From Clostridia bacterium (GTDB lineage: Bacteria > Bacillota > Clostridia > Oscillospirales > RGIG8002), in contig JAFZQJ010000030.1 of NCBI GenBank assembly GCA_017620395.1, positions 1 through 54,189 of the forward strand: a stretch of 54,189 nucleotides of DNA, written 5' to 3'. A model generated the notes under the pieces. The model was not told the DNA's origin. It saw only the letters and a list, made by a program, of their open reading frames with translations, and did not search any database. The position numbers and the translations under genes are program-made. Positions 27,208 to 36,393 of the stretch are shown piece after piece. The stretch's first letter is position 1, and every line of letters starts with the position of its first letter.

Positions 27208-29562
27208 CTCGCGGCCGCGGGTGACGAAGTCGACGTTATGCGACTTGCGTTCGATAAACTCGATGTAGTCGCTCAGGCGCAGCGGGGCGGAGTAATGGTA
27301 GCCCTGGATGACCTGGCAGCCCATCTTCTTGAGCATTTCGAGCTGGTCGAGCGTTTCGACGCCCTCCTGCGTGACCTTCATTTTCAGCTCGCGGGCGACG
27401 TTGATGACGCTCGAGAGGACCTTCGTGTCGCGGTCGGCGGAGAGGCCTTTTTCCAGGAAGAAGCGGTCGAGCTTGATCTCGTCCATCGGCAGCTGCTTCA
27501 ATATACTGTATGAAGAGTAGCCGGTTCCGAAGTCGTCGATGGAGCACTTGAAGCCGTTTTTGTGCAGGGTGTTGACTATTTCGCGGAGCATATCGTAGTC
27601 CTCGTAGGCGAAGGACTCGGTAAACTCGAGCGTAAGGAAGCCGTTGGCGATGTTGTGCTTATTCTTGATGTTGATATACTGCTGCAGGAAGTCGCTCTCC
27701 ATCGCGGAGATGCGGGAGACGTTGACCGAAACGGGATAGAGACGTTCGCCGCGGTTCGCGGCCTCTTCGATGTATTCGCAAACCTGCTCGTAAACGTAGA
27801 GGTCGAGCTTGACGATGAAGCGGTTCGCCTCAAACAGCGGAATGAAGACGCCCGGCTGCATGTATTCGTCCTTCTCGGGGTTGTACCAGCGGACAAGCGC
27901 TTCGCATCCGTCCGGCGCATCGTTGGCGATGTTGTACTTAGCCTGATAGAAGACCTGGAACTCGCGGTTGCGCAGCGCGCTCTCCATGTGGACTTCGATG
28001 TATTCCGCCTGCGCGTGGGACGCGTGGATCTTGTCGTTGTAGATTCGGAAGGAGCCGAAGTCGTAGGGGAAGTTCATGGAGCCTTCCGCGTCGACCGCCA
28101 GGTCGATCATCTTGCCGACGTCGTCGACTATGCCGGTCTGGGTGCGGTAGATACCGCCGTAAAGCGTGATGTGGTAGCCGACCGGCAGACGCGCGTTATA
28201 GTTCGAGGCGAGCTGAGTGACCGACTTCAGCTTATCCTCTATCATCTTGAAGTCGCGATAGTGCATAAGCATCACGAAGCGGCCGTCGCCCATATAACCG
28301 TAGGTTTCGTCCAGCACGAGCATACGGGAATAAAGCAGTTTCAGATGCTGCAGGATCTGGGTGACGGTCTCGCCGCCCATCTGGTCGTTTATGTAGTTGA
28401 AGTGTCTGAGATTTATGGTGACGACTGCGAACGCGGTCGCTTTGTTGCGGCTCAGGATCTCGCCCGCGACACGCTCGAACTTGATGCGCGTCGGGCATTC
28501 GAGAACGGGGTCGATATCGTGCATGAGCGCGAGCTGACGGCGGGCGCGGATACGTCCGATGACGTTCGTCACGACCAGCACGAGCAGCAGCGCCGCGAAT
28601 ATCATGATGACGCTGAGTACCGTTCTGACGGTGGAATAGCCGGTGCCGTGGAGGTCCTCGGCGCGGTAGACGGAGACGACCGCGAAGGGAACGGCTCCGC
28701 TTTCAGTCAGGCTGCTGACGCAGATGACGTGCCGCTCGTTCGAGATCTCCGCCTGGAAGACCTGCGAGGTGGACTCGTAGACCGCGGTGCGCATCCCGTC
28801 GATGATGCTCTTGTCGTTTATCTGAGGACGGAGCGCCTCGTAGATGTTGTTGTGCTCATAGAGCCCCATATCCTTCTGCGAAAGGATATTGATTATCTCG
28901 CCCTCGCCGGAGGCGACGCAGGTAAGGCGCGAATCGGCGAATATCTCTTCGTCGAGCGATTCCGGCGGGAACGCGACGACGTCGAAGACGGGGAAGTAGA
29001 AGAAAACGATGACGTCCGCGTAGGCGCAGCCGTCGACCGCGACGACGAACGCGACGCCGTTGGGGTTGATCTCCTGGTCGGAGACTATGCCGGCGCAGCC
29101 GGAGCGGCGGCGCGTAGCGAGCTCGAGGACGGATTTCGTCTCGAGCGTGGTGTTGAACTCCGCGCCGCTGACGCGGTATTCGCTGCCGCCCTTGAAGTAG
29201 CGCAGGCGCAGGTTCGTCACGCCGAACTGCGAGCTGACGTTGCGCAGACGGACGTTGAACTCCTCCTCGCTCTGCGCGGCGCCCTGGACGATGTACTTCG
29301 CCATCTGCTCGGACTTATCCTGATAGGCGTCGACCGCCTTGTAAAGGTGGGTCTTCATCTCCTGCGAATAGCGCATGCCGACGATGCCCGCCTCCTGATC
29401 GATCTGGTCTGAGTAGTTGAACACCATGACCAGTCCGCTGCTGACGAGAACGGCGGATATCAGAACGACAAGCAGTATCAACAGACCGCTGCCGAAGCTG
29501 CGTTTTTTCTTCGAGGCGATCTTTTTTGTGTTTTCGGTTTTGGGAGTCTTGGTTTTTGCCAA
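27205..29562 (-). CDS. Membrane-bound EAL phosphodiesterase with degenerate GGDEF domain
   Basis: 785 residues. A TTG start (29562) is chosen because GGAGG lies 6 nt upstream and the frame then reads as a basic N-terminus AKTKTPKTENTKK. Membrane segments at about 25-50 and 315-335 flank a 265-residue extracytoplasmic sensor region. The GGDEF domain is degenerate (YMGDGRFVML at the motif, about residue 424). The EAL domain (about 535-785) keeps its catalytic motifs: CEALVRW (about 554), LEFTES, DDFGTGYSSYS (about 677), KLDRFF and QEGVET. Hydrolysis of c-di-GMP is therefore likely. It is the last gene of the minus-strand surface locus and would lower the ligand of the riboswitches upstream of it. 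Confidence 0.92.
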   Translation of the reverse strand: MAKTKTPKTENTKKIASKKKRSFGSGLLILLVVLISAVLVSSGLVMVFNYSDQIDQEAGIVGMRYSQEMKTHLYKAVDAYQDKSEQMAKYIVQGAAQSEEEFNVRLRNVSSQFGVTNLRLRYFKGGSEYRVSGAEFNTTLETKSVLELATRRRSGCAGIVSDQEINPNGVAFVVAVDGCAYADVIVFFYFPVFDVVAFPPESLDEEIFADSRLTCVASGEGEIINILSQKDMGLYEHNNIYEALRPQINDKSIIDGMRTAVYESTSQVFQAEISNERHVICVSSLTESGAVPFAVVSVYRAEDLHGTGYSTVRTVLSVIMIFAALLLVLVVTNVIGRIRARRQLALMHDIDPVLECPTRIKFERVAGEILSRNKATAFAVVTINLRHFNYINDQMGGETVTQILQHLKLLYSRMLVLDETYGYMGDGRFVMLMHYRDFKMIEDKLKSVTQLASNYNARLPVGYHITLYGGIYRTQTGIVDDVGKMIDLAVDAEGSMNFPYDFGSFRIYNDKIHASHAQAEYIEVHMESALRNREFQVFYQAKYNIANDAPDGCEALVRWYNPEKDEYMQPGVFIPLFEANRFIVKLDLYVYEQVCEYIEEAANRGERLYPVSVNVSRISAMESDFLQQYINIKNKHNIANGFLTLEFTESFAYEDYDMLREIVNTLHKNGFKCSIDDFGTGYSSYSILKQLPMDEIKLDRFFLEKGLSADRDTKVLSSVINVARELKMKVTQEGVETLDQLEMLKKMGCQVIQGYHYSAPLRLSDYIEFIERKSHNVDFVTRGRE

Positions 29563-29927
29563 AGTGTACCTCCGGAAACGTGGTGTGCGCGGCACGGTGT
29601 CATTCCGAGGAGCCGCAAACGCGCCGACGAGGAATCCCCTTCCCTATGCAGACGGCTGCGAAAGGTGTGGGGTCCCTCGCTTCGCTCGGGATGACAGGCG
29701 TTGGTGCGAAGGTGCGAAGCGACGGCAAGACGGAGGGAGAGATAACGACAACTCTCCTGCTTATCAGGCGCTATGCCGGAGATGAGGGACAGATTTACGC
29801 GGAACGGCCCGACGTCTGCAAACAGAGTTCCGCTTAACGAATCTCGGCATTATCTCTCCCTCAGTCTCAACTTGCTTCGCAAGTTTCGACAGCTCCCTCC
29901 TCAGAGGGAGCCGAGCCGGCGCGCTGC
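29563..29927. repeat. Repeat-filled gap with a MITE-like element
   Basis: No gene. Contains a TGTCATTCCGAGGAGCCGC module, a CTCGCTTCGCTCGGGATGACA module, and a 130-bp element (29733-29862) bounded by 13-bp inverted repeats GAGGGAGAGATAA/TTATCTCTCCCTC. It ends with CTCCCTC palindromes. Confidence 0.65.
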
Positions 29928-30155
29928 TTATCCGAGTGCCTCTAATTCTTTCATAAGCTCATGAAGCCTGTTGCGTTCCGCTTCGATCTGCTCGGTGAAC
30001 TTGTTGAAGAAGTCGACGTCGTCGTCCTTCGGCTCGGTCTTCATCAAAATCGCTTCGACCAGCGCCGCCTGCGAACGGGTGCGCTTCTGCTCGAGCTCCG
30101 CGATCGATTTCTTGCAGTTCTCGATTTCTTTTTTGAGCTTCATCTTTTTGAACAT
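29928..30155 (-). CDS. Small coiled-coil protein, function unknown
   Basis: 75 residues, almost entirely charged helix (KKEIENCKKSIAELEQKRTR, EQIEAERNRLHELMKELEAL), predicted coiled coil, no membrane segment. AAAGGGGAAACCGAA precedes the ATG. It lies 49 bp after the second SipW-like peptidase, on the same strand. No family recognised. It could be a scaffold in the surface-protein locus, but this is only positional. Confidence 0.7.
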   Translation of the reverse strand: MFKKMKLKKEIENCKKSIAELEQKRTRSQAALVEAILMKTEPKDDDVDFFNKFTEQIEAERNRLHELMKELEALG

Positions 30156-30204
30156 TTCGGTTTCCCCTTTTATGTGAAATGGTTGTTTACGTGCCGAACG
30201 CCGT

Positions 30205-31539
30205 TTATTCCGTATCCTTCTGCTCTTCCGCAGGCGGAGCCGCGGCTTCGGCGGCTTTCCTCGCCGCTTCCGCCTTCAGCTTCTCGACCTCAAGCGCGAC
30301 GAGCGCGTCCACCCGCTCCTGCTCGATGCGGTCCGCTTCCTCCTGCTTGCGCTTCGCGGCGCGGGTCATATCGGGTACGTATATAATAAGGAAGATAACG
30401 AATATCATCGTGAAGGTTATCATTATCCCCCGCGTCGTCGAAAGCACGCGCCCGAAGGAGGTCATAAGCGGCAGATTTTTCTCGTATATGCCGAGGACGT
30501 TCGCCGCCTTCGCGGTGTACTGATCCTGGATGATATTGTTGTCGCCCTTCGTGACGAACTCCGCGCCGCCGTTCAGTATCTCAACGACGCGGTGCGTGTT
30601 GTAGGCGCCCGCGATGGAGGGATCGTCCGACTTGAAGACGATAACGTCGCCCGTCCTGACCTCGCTCGCGGCGGCCTTTCGCACAAGTATATAGCTGCGC
30701 TCCGGTATCACCGGCGCCATTGATTCGGTCTTTACCCACATCGCCGTCCTGCCGAAGATGAAGGTCACCTTGCCGCTCATATTCGAGAAGAGTATGAACG
30801 CGACAAGCACCATCATCCCGACGACTACGGTGTAGCCGACGATCTCAAAGACGCGGCGGAAGATGGATTTTTTCGGCTTTTTCGGGGCGGGCGCGGGGGC
30901 GGTGCCGTCGCTGTCATTCCGAGGAGGCAACGCCTCCGACGAGGAATCCCCTTCCTCGGGCAGGGATTCTGCTTGGGGCGTGGGATCCTTCGCTTCGCTC
31001 AGGATGACAGCGTCCGCGGCGTCCGCGGGAATCCCTCCCTCAGTCTCGGACGGCGAGCCGTCCTCGACAGCTCCCTCGTCTGAGGGAGCTCCGCCTGCGG
31101 CGGGGGCTTCCTCTTCCGCGCGGCTGCTTCCGGCGGGGGATCCGTCGCCCTGCGGGCTCAGGATGACAGCGTCAGCGGCGGGCGCGGGGATCCCTCCCTC
31201 AGTCTCGGACGGCGCGCCGTCCTCGACAGCTCCCTCGTCTGAGGGAGCTCCGCCTGCGGCGGGGGCTTCCTCTTCAAAGGGCGCGGCGGCGGCGGGGGCG
31301 GCGGCGTCCTCGGGGACGGCTGTCATTCCGAGGGCTTCGCCGGAGGAATCCCCCTCCTCGGGCAGGGATTCTGCTTGGGGTGTGGGATCCTTCGCTTCGC
31401 TCAGGATGACAGAAGGAGCCGTGAGATCCTTCGACTCGCTTCGCTCGCTCAGGATGACAGCGTCCGCGGGGGTATCCTCTTCAAAGGGCGCGGCGTCTTC
31501 TTTGGGAATATCGTTATCGGGGTTATGTTTTTCAGACAT
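30205..31539 (-). CDS. SipW-like signal peptidase I with a repeat-derived N-terminal region
   Basis: 444 residues. The peptidase part begins near residue 225: membrane segment about 232-252, catalytic Ser273 in KTESMAPVIP, His316 in NTHRVVEIL (the Ser-His dyad of SipW/archaeal/ER-type peptidases rather than Ser-Lys), Asp333 in TKGDNN, a second membrane segment about 371-390 and a charged coiled-coil tail. Residues about 25-205 are translations of the REP-like DNA modules (VILSEAKDPTPQAES occurs twice, PSDEGAVEDG twice), in frame and without stops. The ATG lies one base after the upstream stop (TAGTATG), with AGAGGGG overlapping the end of that gene. Likely processes the SipW-type exported proteins of this locus. 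Confidence 0.88.
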   Translation of the reverse strand: MSEKHNPDNDIPKEDAAPFEEDTPADAVILSERSESKDLTAPSVILSEAKDPTPQAESLPEEGDSSGEALGMTAVPEDAAAPAAAAPFEEEAPAAGGAPSDEGAVEDGAPSETEGGIPAPAADAVILSPQGDGSPAGSSRAEEEAPAAGGAPSDEGAVEDGSPSETEGGIPADAADAVILSEAKDPTPQAESLPEEGDSSSEALPPRNDSDGTAPAPAPKKPKKSIFRRVFEIVGYTVVVGMMVLVAFILFSNMSGKVTFIFGRTAMWVKTESMAPVIPERSYILVRKAAASEVRTGDVIVFKSDDPSIAGAYNTHRVVEILNGGAEFVTKGDNNIIQDQYTAKAANVLGIYEKNLPLMTSFGRVLSTTRGIMITFTMIFVIFLIIYVPDMTRAAKRKQEEADRIEQERVDALVALEVEKLKAEAARKAAEAAAPPAEEQKDTE

Positions 31540-31540
31540 A

Positions 31541-33097
31541 CTAACCCCTCTTTCTCGCGTTCAAACGGTCAAGCGCGGCGCGGCGTTTCGCGCCGTATTC
31601 CGCGCTGCGTTCGCGGACGGCGGGGGCGGCGGTGCCGTGTACTATGCGGCGGCGGCCTCCGGCGGCGGAGACGCGCGGAGCGCGGTAGGTATCGGCGGCG
31701 TTATCGGCGCCTCTTTCGGCGGCGGCTTTCGCCTCCTCCTCCGCTTTCGCGGCGGCTTCGGCTTCCTGCTGCGCGATATACTCCTCTATCGCCTTGCGCC
31801 TGATCTCTTCTTCTGCGGCGGCGCGTTCCTCCTCAGCCTTACGCTCCTTCTCTTCTTCGGAAACGTACACGGGCGCGGCTTCGGGCTCCGGCACGGACGG
31901 GTGAGAGATGATCTTCTCATCCTCGGGCGTAAGCGCCTCGGCCGCGGCGATCGCCACGTCGAGCGACTCGAGCATAAGCCTGTCTTCGGGCGTGAGCGTC
32001 ACGGCGCGCTGCTGCGCGGGCGGCGGCGCGATCTTTTCCGGCTCCGCGGAAACGTTGAACTCGTCCTTGTCGGGCGCCGTCAGCTGATCTACGATGCGCG
32101 GATTATAAACGTCCTCCGCTATACGGGTGTCGAGCGTGCTTTCCGCGTCGAATTCGTTATTTATATTATATCTGAAGATAAGATACTGCAGCGCGAGGGT
32201 GGAATAGAGCTCCTTGACGTAGGCTTCGTCCACTTTTTCGAGGTTCTCCTGCACGAGCATGCTGTATCCGGCCTCTTCGTAGGACTCGATGAACTGCCAG
32301 AGCGCGAGGCACTGGCGCAGATTTTTATTCTTCAGTATCGCGTTCGTGCGCATGACGGGCGGGCGGATGTAGCTGCGCCCCATATCCTGCACGAAGGTAG
32401 AGTTGGCGTAGGTTGTGACTACGTCGTTGAGCTTGACGACGCGGCGCCACAGATCGGTCGTGTGGGTATAGTTCCGCTCGACGCGGTCCTCCTCGCTCAT
32501 CGCGGGCTCCGCGATCTCGACGCGCATATTCACCTTGACCTTTGCGGTGCCGTGGAAAAAGCTCTCGTTGAAGTCAAGGGACGTCGTCTTCTCGTCCTGC
32601 CCCGCCTTCTGAGCGATCTCGTAGCGGCGGTTGACGAAGGCGTAAAGCCTGCTGATCAGCGTATTGATGAACTTGTTTTCGTAGGTCTGGATCGTCTCCT
32701 CGCGGTAGACGTTGAGTATCTTCGATGGGGTTATCACGCCGTCCTCAAACTTCGAGATAAGGTTGGTGTGCTGAGAAAGATGCTGCAGCGAACGCACGGA
32801 AATGTTGCGCGAAAGCTCGATCGGCACGACCTCCTCGCGCTCCTCGATGTACTTGGAGGGGTTGCGGATGATGACGTCAAGCGCGGGCAGGACGTCCTCG
32901 ATCGCGTTCACCCACGTTTCGTCGATGGCGCGGAGGATATAGCGCTTTTTCAGTTCGATGGAGGCGTTGCCGTCGCGCATCTTCTCGAGGATCGTCGGGA
33001 AGACGTCGTAGTCCTGCATCATATTGTCAATGAAGAAAGTCGCGTCTTCATAAACGCGGCTGAAATCATTTGACTTCTTTTTGGCTTCTTCAGGCAC
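31541..33097 (-). CDS. DUF2357-like protein, partner of a McrB-like AAA+ ATPase
   Basis: 518 residues from a GTG start (33097, PEEAKKKSNDFSRVYEDATF) set by AAAGGAGG 7 nt upstream; the frame further upstream is translated repeat and is rejected. The N-terminal 350 residues form a soluble alpha/beta-helical region with ILNVYREETIQTYENKFIN, a pattern resembling DUF2357 proteins that pair with McrB-like ATPases. The C-terminal 140 residues are Glu/Ala/Lys-rich coiled coil (EEEKERKAEEERAAAEEEIR) and a basic end. No nuclease motif was seen. It lies between the AAA+ gene and the second signal peptidase. The family call is moderate; the function is unknown. Confidence 0.6.
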   Translation of the reverse strand: MPEEAKKKSNDFSRVYEDATFFIDNMMQDYDVFPTILEKMRDGNASIELKKRYILRAIDETWVNAIEDVLPALDVIIRNPSKYIEEREEVVPIELSRNISVRSLQHLSQHTNLISKFEDGVITPSKILNVYREETIQTYENKFINTLISRLYAFVNRRYEIAQKAGQDEKTTSLDFNESFFHGTAKVKVNMRVEIAEPAMSEEDRVERNYTHTTDLWRRVVKLNDVVTTYANSTFVQDMGRSYIRPPVMRTNAILKNKNLRQCLALWQFIESYEEAGYSMLVQENLEKVDEAYVKELYSTLALQYLIFRYNINNEFDAESTLDTRIAEDVYNPRIVDQLTAPDKDEFNVSAEPEKIAPPPAQQRAVTLTPEDRLMLESLDVAIAAAEALTPEDEKIISHPSVPEPEAAPVYVSEEEKERKAEEERAAAEEEIRRKAIEEYIAQQEAEAAAKAEEEAKAAAERGADNAADTYRAPRVSAAGGRRRIVHGTAAPAVRERSAEYGAKRRAALDRLNARKRG

Positions 33098-33129
33098 GGA
33101 AAGGCCTCCTTTCGTTTGGTATTGCTCAC

Positions 33130-33390
33130 TGCGTGAGCAGCGAAACCGGCGCGATGCGAAGCATCGCGCCCGTAGGGACGAGCATTGCTCGTCCGGGGAT
33201 TGACGCGAAAGCGCCGCGAAAGAAAACGAAGCGTAGCCCACGTTTCCGACTGCACACTTTCCCGATAACACGACCGTTACCGACAAGATCCTTCGACTCC
33301 GGCTTCGCCTTCGCTCAGGATGACAACGTATGCAGATGGCTGCGAAAGGTGTGGGATCCCTCGCTTCGCTCGGGATGACAGACGTTTCCG
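33130..33390. repeat. Composite REP-like repeat cluster
   Basis: The 461-bp gap between the DUF2357-like and AAA+ genes is gene-free. It holds the GGACGAGC/GCTCGTCC palindrome, GTTTCCGACTGCACAC, the CTTCGACTCC to CTCAGGATGACA hairpin module and the CTCGCTTCGCTCGGGATGACA module. The palindromic elements at 33409-33561 follow. Confidence 0.75.
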
Positions 33391-33408
33391 CGTAAATGCG
33401 CGGCGCGT

Positions 33409-33448
33409 AAAAACGAGGGATTTTCGGACGATTTTCGCCGCGGAAAGC
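33409..33448 (-). repeat. Palindromic element, left half copy
   Basis: Left half of the same family (AAAACGAGGGATTTTCGGAC, then GATTTTCGCCGCGGAA), directly beside the complete copy C. It suggests tandem duplication followed by loss of the right half. Confidence 0.6.
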
Positions 33449-33457
33449 AGAACACGG

Positions 33458-33561
33458 AAAAGCGAGGGATTTTCAGGTGATTTGCGGCGCGGAAGGACGA
33501 CGGCTAGGCTATTGCCTGCCGAGGACGACAAGCCGCAAAGGACTGAAAAGACCCGCTTTTA
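33458..33561 (-). repeat. Palindromic element, copy C, abutting the AAA+ gene stop
   Basis: Outer AAAAGCG/CGCTTTT, then TTTTCAG/CTGAAAA, then TTTGCGGC/GCCGCAAA, inner GGCTAGGC/GCCTGCC with GGACGAC and GAGGACGACAAG flanks. The right end forms the TAA stop of the AAA+ gene; the minus-strand transcript ends CGCTTTT. Confidence 0.75.
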
Positions 33562-35154
33562 ATAGGACATCTTCTGGAGGCGCTGCAAATACTCGATGCA
33601 CTCCTTCATCGCGCCCTTGCCGAAGAGGTTGTCAAGGTAGGCGATCAGGCCGCGGATCTCGTCGCGGATGAGGGAAAGGTTGAGTCCCTCGAACTTACGG
33701 AAAACCTTGGTCGCGAGGATGTAGTCGATACCCTCGACCTCGGTGCCGCCGCAGGCGACGTAGACCGGAACGAATATGCGCAGCTGCTTGATGATACGGT
33801 TACCGAAAGCCACGCGGAACTTCTCGATGACGTAGAGGTCGAGGTGGCTGATGTTCTGCAGCATTTCCTCGCTGACCGGATGCTCCTCGATCGCCTTGCT
33901 GTAGAGCGATTCGACGTAGGAGTAGCTGATGTTCTTCGCCTTGGTTTCGGGGGCGTCGAACGGAATACCCTTGCTGTCGAGGTTGATGACGAGCGCACGG
34001 TCGTAGACCTTGTCGGAAACGGCGAAGGTCGAGTCGTCGTTATTCGCGGTACCGATGTACCAGACGTTCTGCGGGATCTGCAGCTTGCCGTCGATCAGGT
34101 GGTTCGGGTCGCCCGGCCAGGTGGACGGAACGAGCTCGATCTTCCATTCGTCGGCGTTCGGCATTTCAAGGATGGAGAGCATTTCCGCGAAGTAGTACTC
34201 AACGCGGGCTATGTTCATCTCGTCGAGGATGATGATGTTGATGTTGTCGTTGTAGGACGCCTCGTAGATGCGCTTGAGGACTTCGGTCTCGTTGAACTTC
34301 TTGGTGAATTCGTTGAAGTAGCCGAAGAGCTCGGTGCGGTCGCGCCATGACGGCTGGACCGACGCTATCGTCGCGTCGTTGAGGAAGTATTTGCCCATTA
34401 TGTAAGGCAGCGACGTTTTACCTGTACCGGAAATACCCTGCAGGAGTATCAGCTTCGTGGAAGCGAGGCCGGCGATCATCAGGCGTATCGTCTTGATTTC
34501 ATAGAAGAGGCGCGAGTTGAAGCACGCGAAGTTGCGGATGTCGTCGCAGAGCTGCTCGAGGCTCATCGAGCGGTCGTACTCCGGCGGCACGTAGTATTCG
34601 TACTTCTCGTCGACTGCGGTCAGACGGAAGAAGCGTCTGCCCTCCAGATCCGGTACGTTCGAGCCTTCGCCGCCTTCGCCGGTACCGCCGGTACCGCCGG
34701 CGGTGCTCGCCGCGGCGATCGCCCCGGCTTCGTTGCTGATGCCTTCCAGCGTTTTCTTGATCTCTTCCATGGACATGCCGGTCGGGTCGAACTTCATCGC
34801 GAGGATGTGTTCCTTCTCGGCGGTCAGCTTAATGACGTCGCGGTGCAGATCGGCGATCTCTTCAAGCAGGTCTTCGTTGCCGACGAGCGTCTTGCGAAAG
34901 CGCAGGTATTTGCGTATTCCGAGCACGATGAGGAACACGATCGCAAAAAAGATGCCGTAGGCAAGCAGGATCGTAAGTATGCACAGGATCCAGCCCAGAA
35001 TATTGAAGTCCCCTTTGTACCTCGACAGCTGGTCGAATATCATCGGGAAATTGAAGAGCTGGAAAATTCCTATGAACAGCTTTGAAATACCGGTCCATAA
35101 GCCTTCGAGAATAGTCGTCATGAAGGCAAAAAACCAATTCATAAATGCGTCCAT
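33559..35154 (-). CDS. Membrane-anchored McrB-like AAA+ ATPase
   Basis: 531 residues. Two hydrophobic segments near the N-terminus (about residues 1-40 and 52-85) anchor it to the membrane. A helical and Gly-rich linker (TAGGTGGTGEGGEGS) leads to the AAA+ domain from about residue 225: Walker A GISGTGKTSL, Walker B INIIILDEMNIARVEYYFAE, sensor-1 region YIGTANNDDSTF and the McrB-type MNIAR signature. McrB-family motors normally work with a McrC/DUF2357-type partner, which is the next gene. Membrane anchoring and the setting among signal peptidases and surface proteins argue against a restriction role and suggest a part in export or assembly (inference). Confidence 0.85.
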   Translation of the reverse strand: MDAFMNWFFAFMTTILEGLWTGISKLFIGIFQLFNFPMIFDQLSRYKGDFNILGWILCILTILLAYGIFFAIVFLIVLGIRKYLRFRKTLVGNEDLLEEIADLHRDVIKLTAEKEHILAMKFDPTGMSMEEIKKTLEGISNEAGAIAAASTAGGTGGTGEGGEGSNVPDLEGRRFFRLTAVDEKYEYYVPPEYDRSMSLEQLCDDIRNFACFNSRLFYEIKTIRLMIAGLASTKLILLQGISGTGKTSLPYIMGKYFLNDATIASVQPSWRDRTELFGYFNEFTKKFNETEVLKRIYEASYNDNINIIILDEMNIARVEYYFAEMLSILEMPNADEWKIELVPSTWPGDPNHLIDGKLQIPQNVWYIGTANNDDSTFAVSDKVYDRALVINLDSKGIPFDAPETKAKNISYSYVESLYSKAIEEHPVSEEMLQNISHLDLYVIEKFRVAFGNRIIKQLRIFVPVYVACGGTEVEGIDYILATKVFRKFEGLNLSLIRDEIRGLIAYLDNLFGKGAMKECIEYLQRLQKMSY

Positions 35155-35478
35155 TGATCAACAACCTTTACTAATGGATTGCCGCCTGCGGCGGCAGGTA
35201 GCCCGCTCTTTCCGCGAGCGGGGGATTCGCCGTCCGGGGGGTGTATCCGCGCCGTCGGCGCGGGGTCGGGAGGCGCCTGAAAGGCGCTTCGAAATAACTT
35301 AAAACAACAGCAAAAAGTCAACTTTTGGATGCAAACTGCACGCAGTTATCACACCCTCGCACCTTTCGGGCGCGGGGAAAATGCGTGTCTCGCCGTGAAA
35401 CCGGCAAAGAATCTGCCGGGTTTCACAAAATATAAATGAATAAATCGAAAAGTCTGAAAACGCGTCGGATTGGCCGTA
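35155..35478. other. Intergenic region with palindromes
   Basis: No gene. Contains GC palindromes (GCCGCC/GGCGGC, CCCGCT/AGCGGG) and a weak minus-strand promoter candidate (TTGACT at 35316-35321, TTATTT at 35292-35297, 18-nt spacer). A dyad GTGAAACC/GGTTTCAC at 35395-35426 could end transcripts of the upstream signal peptidase but lacks a U-run. Confidence 0.45.
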
Positions 35479-36393
35479 TTACTCCGGCTTTATCTCCTCA
35501 ACGGCTTCCTCGGCTTCGGCCTTGACCTCTTCGACGGCTTCTTCCGCCTTCTCTTCGACGGATTCGACAGCCTCTTCGGCCTTCTCTTCGACCTCGGCTT
35601 TGACCTCTTCGGCCTCGGCTTTGACCTCTTCGGTCTTGGCGCCGCCCTGCTGCTGTCTGAGGTACTCCTCGATCGCCTTCTGCTTGATGGCCTCTTCGTC
35701 GGCGGCGGTGATCTGCTTCTTGCCGGCGTTCTTGACCTTCAGGAACTTGCGGATGAAGACGACCAGCTCAAAGACGAAGAACGCGACCAGCGGCAGAACG
35801 ATGACTACCAGGAATCCGGTTGACGTCTGCAGGAAATCGAGCACTTTGCCGACTCCGGGGAGACGCGTGCCGGTGTACTTGCAGATGACCGCGGTCCAGG
35901 ATATCGGATCGTCGTCCTTCTGGTTCGTTTCCGGGTTGTCGCCGCGGGTGACGTACATGACGTCGTCGCCCGTTCCCTGAACCTCAACTATACGGTGGGA
36001 GTTCAGGGCGTCGTGGAACTGTCCGTCGTCGCCGAGTATGGAGGTCTTGAAGGTGACGATGTCGCCGACCTTCAGCGCCTTCTGCTCTTCGGGCTGGAGC
36101 TTCCTGCCGATAATGATATCGCCCTGGTTGAAGCCCTTTTCCCAGCCGTCCTCGAGCACGAGCTTGCCGTCCTTGACCGCCTGCTCGCCGGCAGCGCGGT
36201 TCATCGACTCGGACTGAACGGTCAAGATCGCACGCCCCGCGATGGCGGGAATGCCGTCGGCATTGGACTGCGCGGCGAACGCAAGCACGGTGGTCAGCGC
36301 AGCGAAGATGATAAATATCCATATAAGGACGTTACCGACGATGCGCAGCACCTTTTTGGCAGTGCTGTTTTCTGCTGTCTTTTCAGTCTGCAT
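35479..36393 (-). CDS. SipW-like signal peptidase I
   Basis: 304 residues. Membrane segment about 18-42, catalytic Ser63 in LTVQSESMNRAAG, His133 in LNSHRIVEV, Asp152 in TRGDNPET, second membrane segment about 190-215, then an acidic Glu/Ala/Lys heptad-like tail (EEVKAEAEEVKAEVEEKAEE). The Ser-His pair places it with SipW/ER-type peptidases, which in Bacillus cleave the TasA-type fibre proteins. It has its own promoter (36544-36572) and a leader of about 145 nt with a hairpin GTCCGGAAAC/GTTTCCCGGAC at 36476-36501. It follows the giant exported protein, its likely substrate. Confidence 0.92.
   Translation of the reverse strand: MQTEKTAENSTAKKVLRIVGNVLIWIFIIFAALTTVLAFAAQSNADGIPAIAGRAILTVQSESMNRAAGEQAVKDGKLVLEDGWEKGFNQGDIIIGRKLQPEEQKALKVGDIVTFKTSILGDDGQFHDALNSHRIVEVQGTGDDVMYVTRGDNPETNQKDDDPISWTAVICKYTGTRLPGVGKVLDFLQTSTGFLVVIVLPLVAFFVFELVVFIRKFLKVKNAGKKQITAADEEAIKQKAIEEYLRQQQGGAKTEEVKAEAEEVKAEVEEKAEEAVESVEEKAEEAVEEVKAEAEEAVEEIKPE

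Noticed and set aside
33098..33286. N-terminal extension of the DUF2357-like gene
   Set aside because: The peptide is translated REP repeat, and a good AAAGGAGG with GTG lies at the start of the real protein.
31541..35154. McrBC-type restriction or anti-phage system
   Set aside because: The ATPase is membrane-anchored, the partner shows no nuclease motif, and all neighbours are export or c-di-GMP genes. A defence role is not excluded but is not the best reading.
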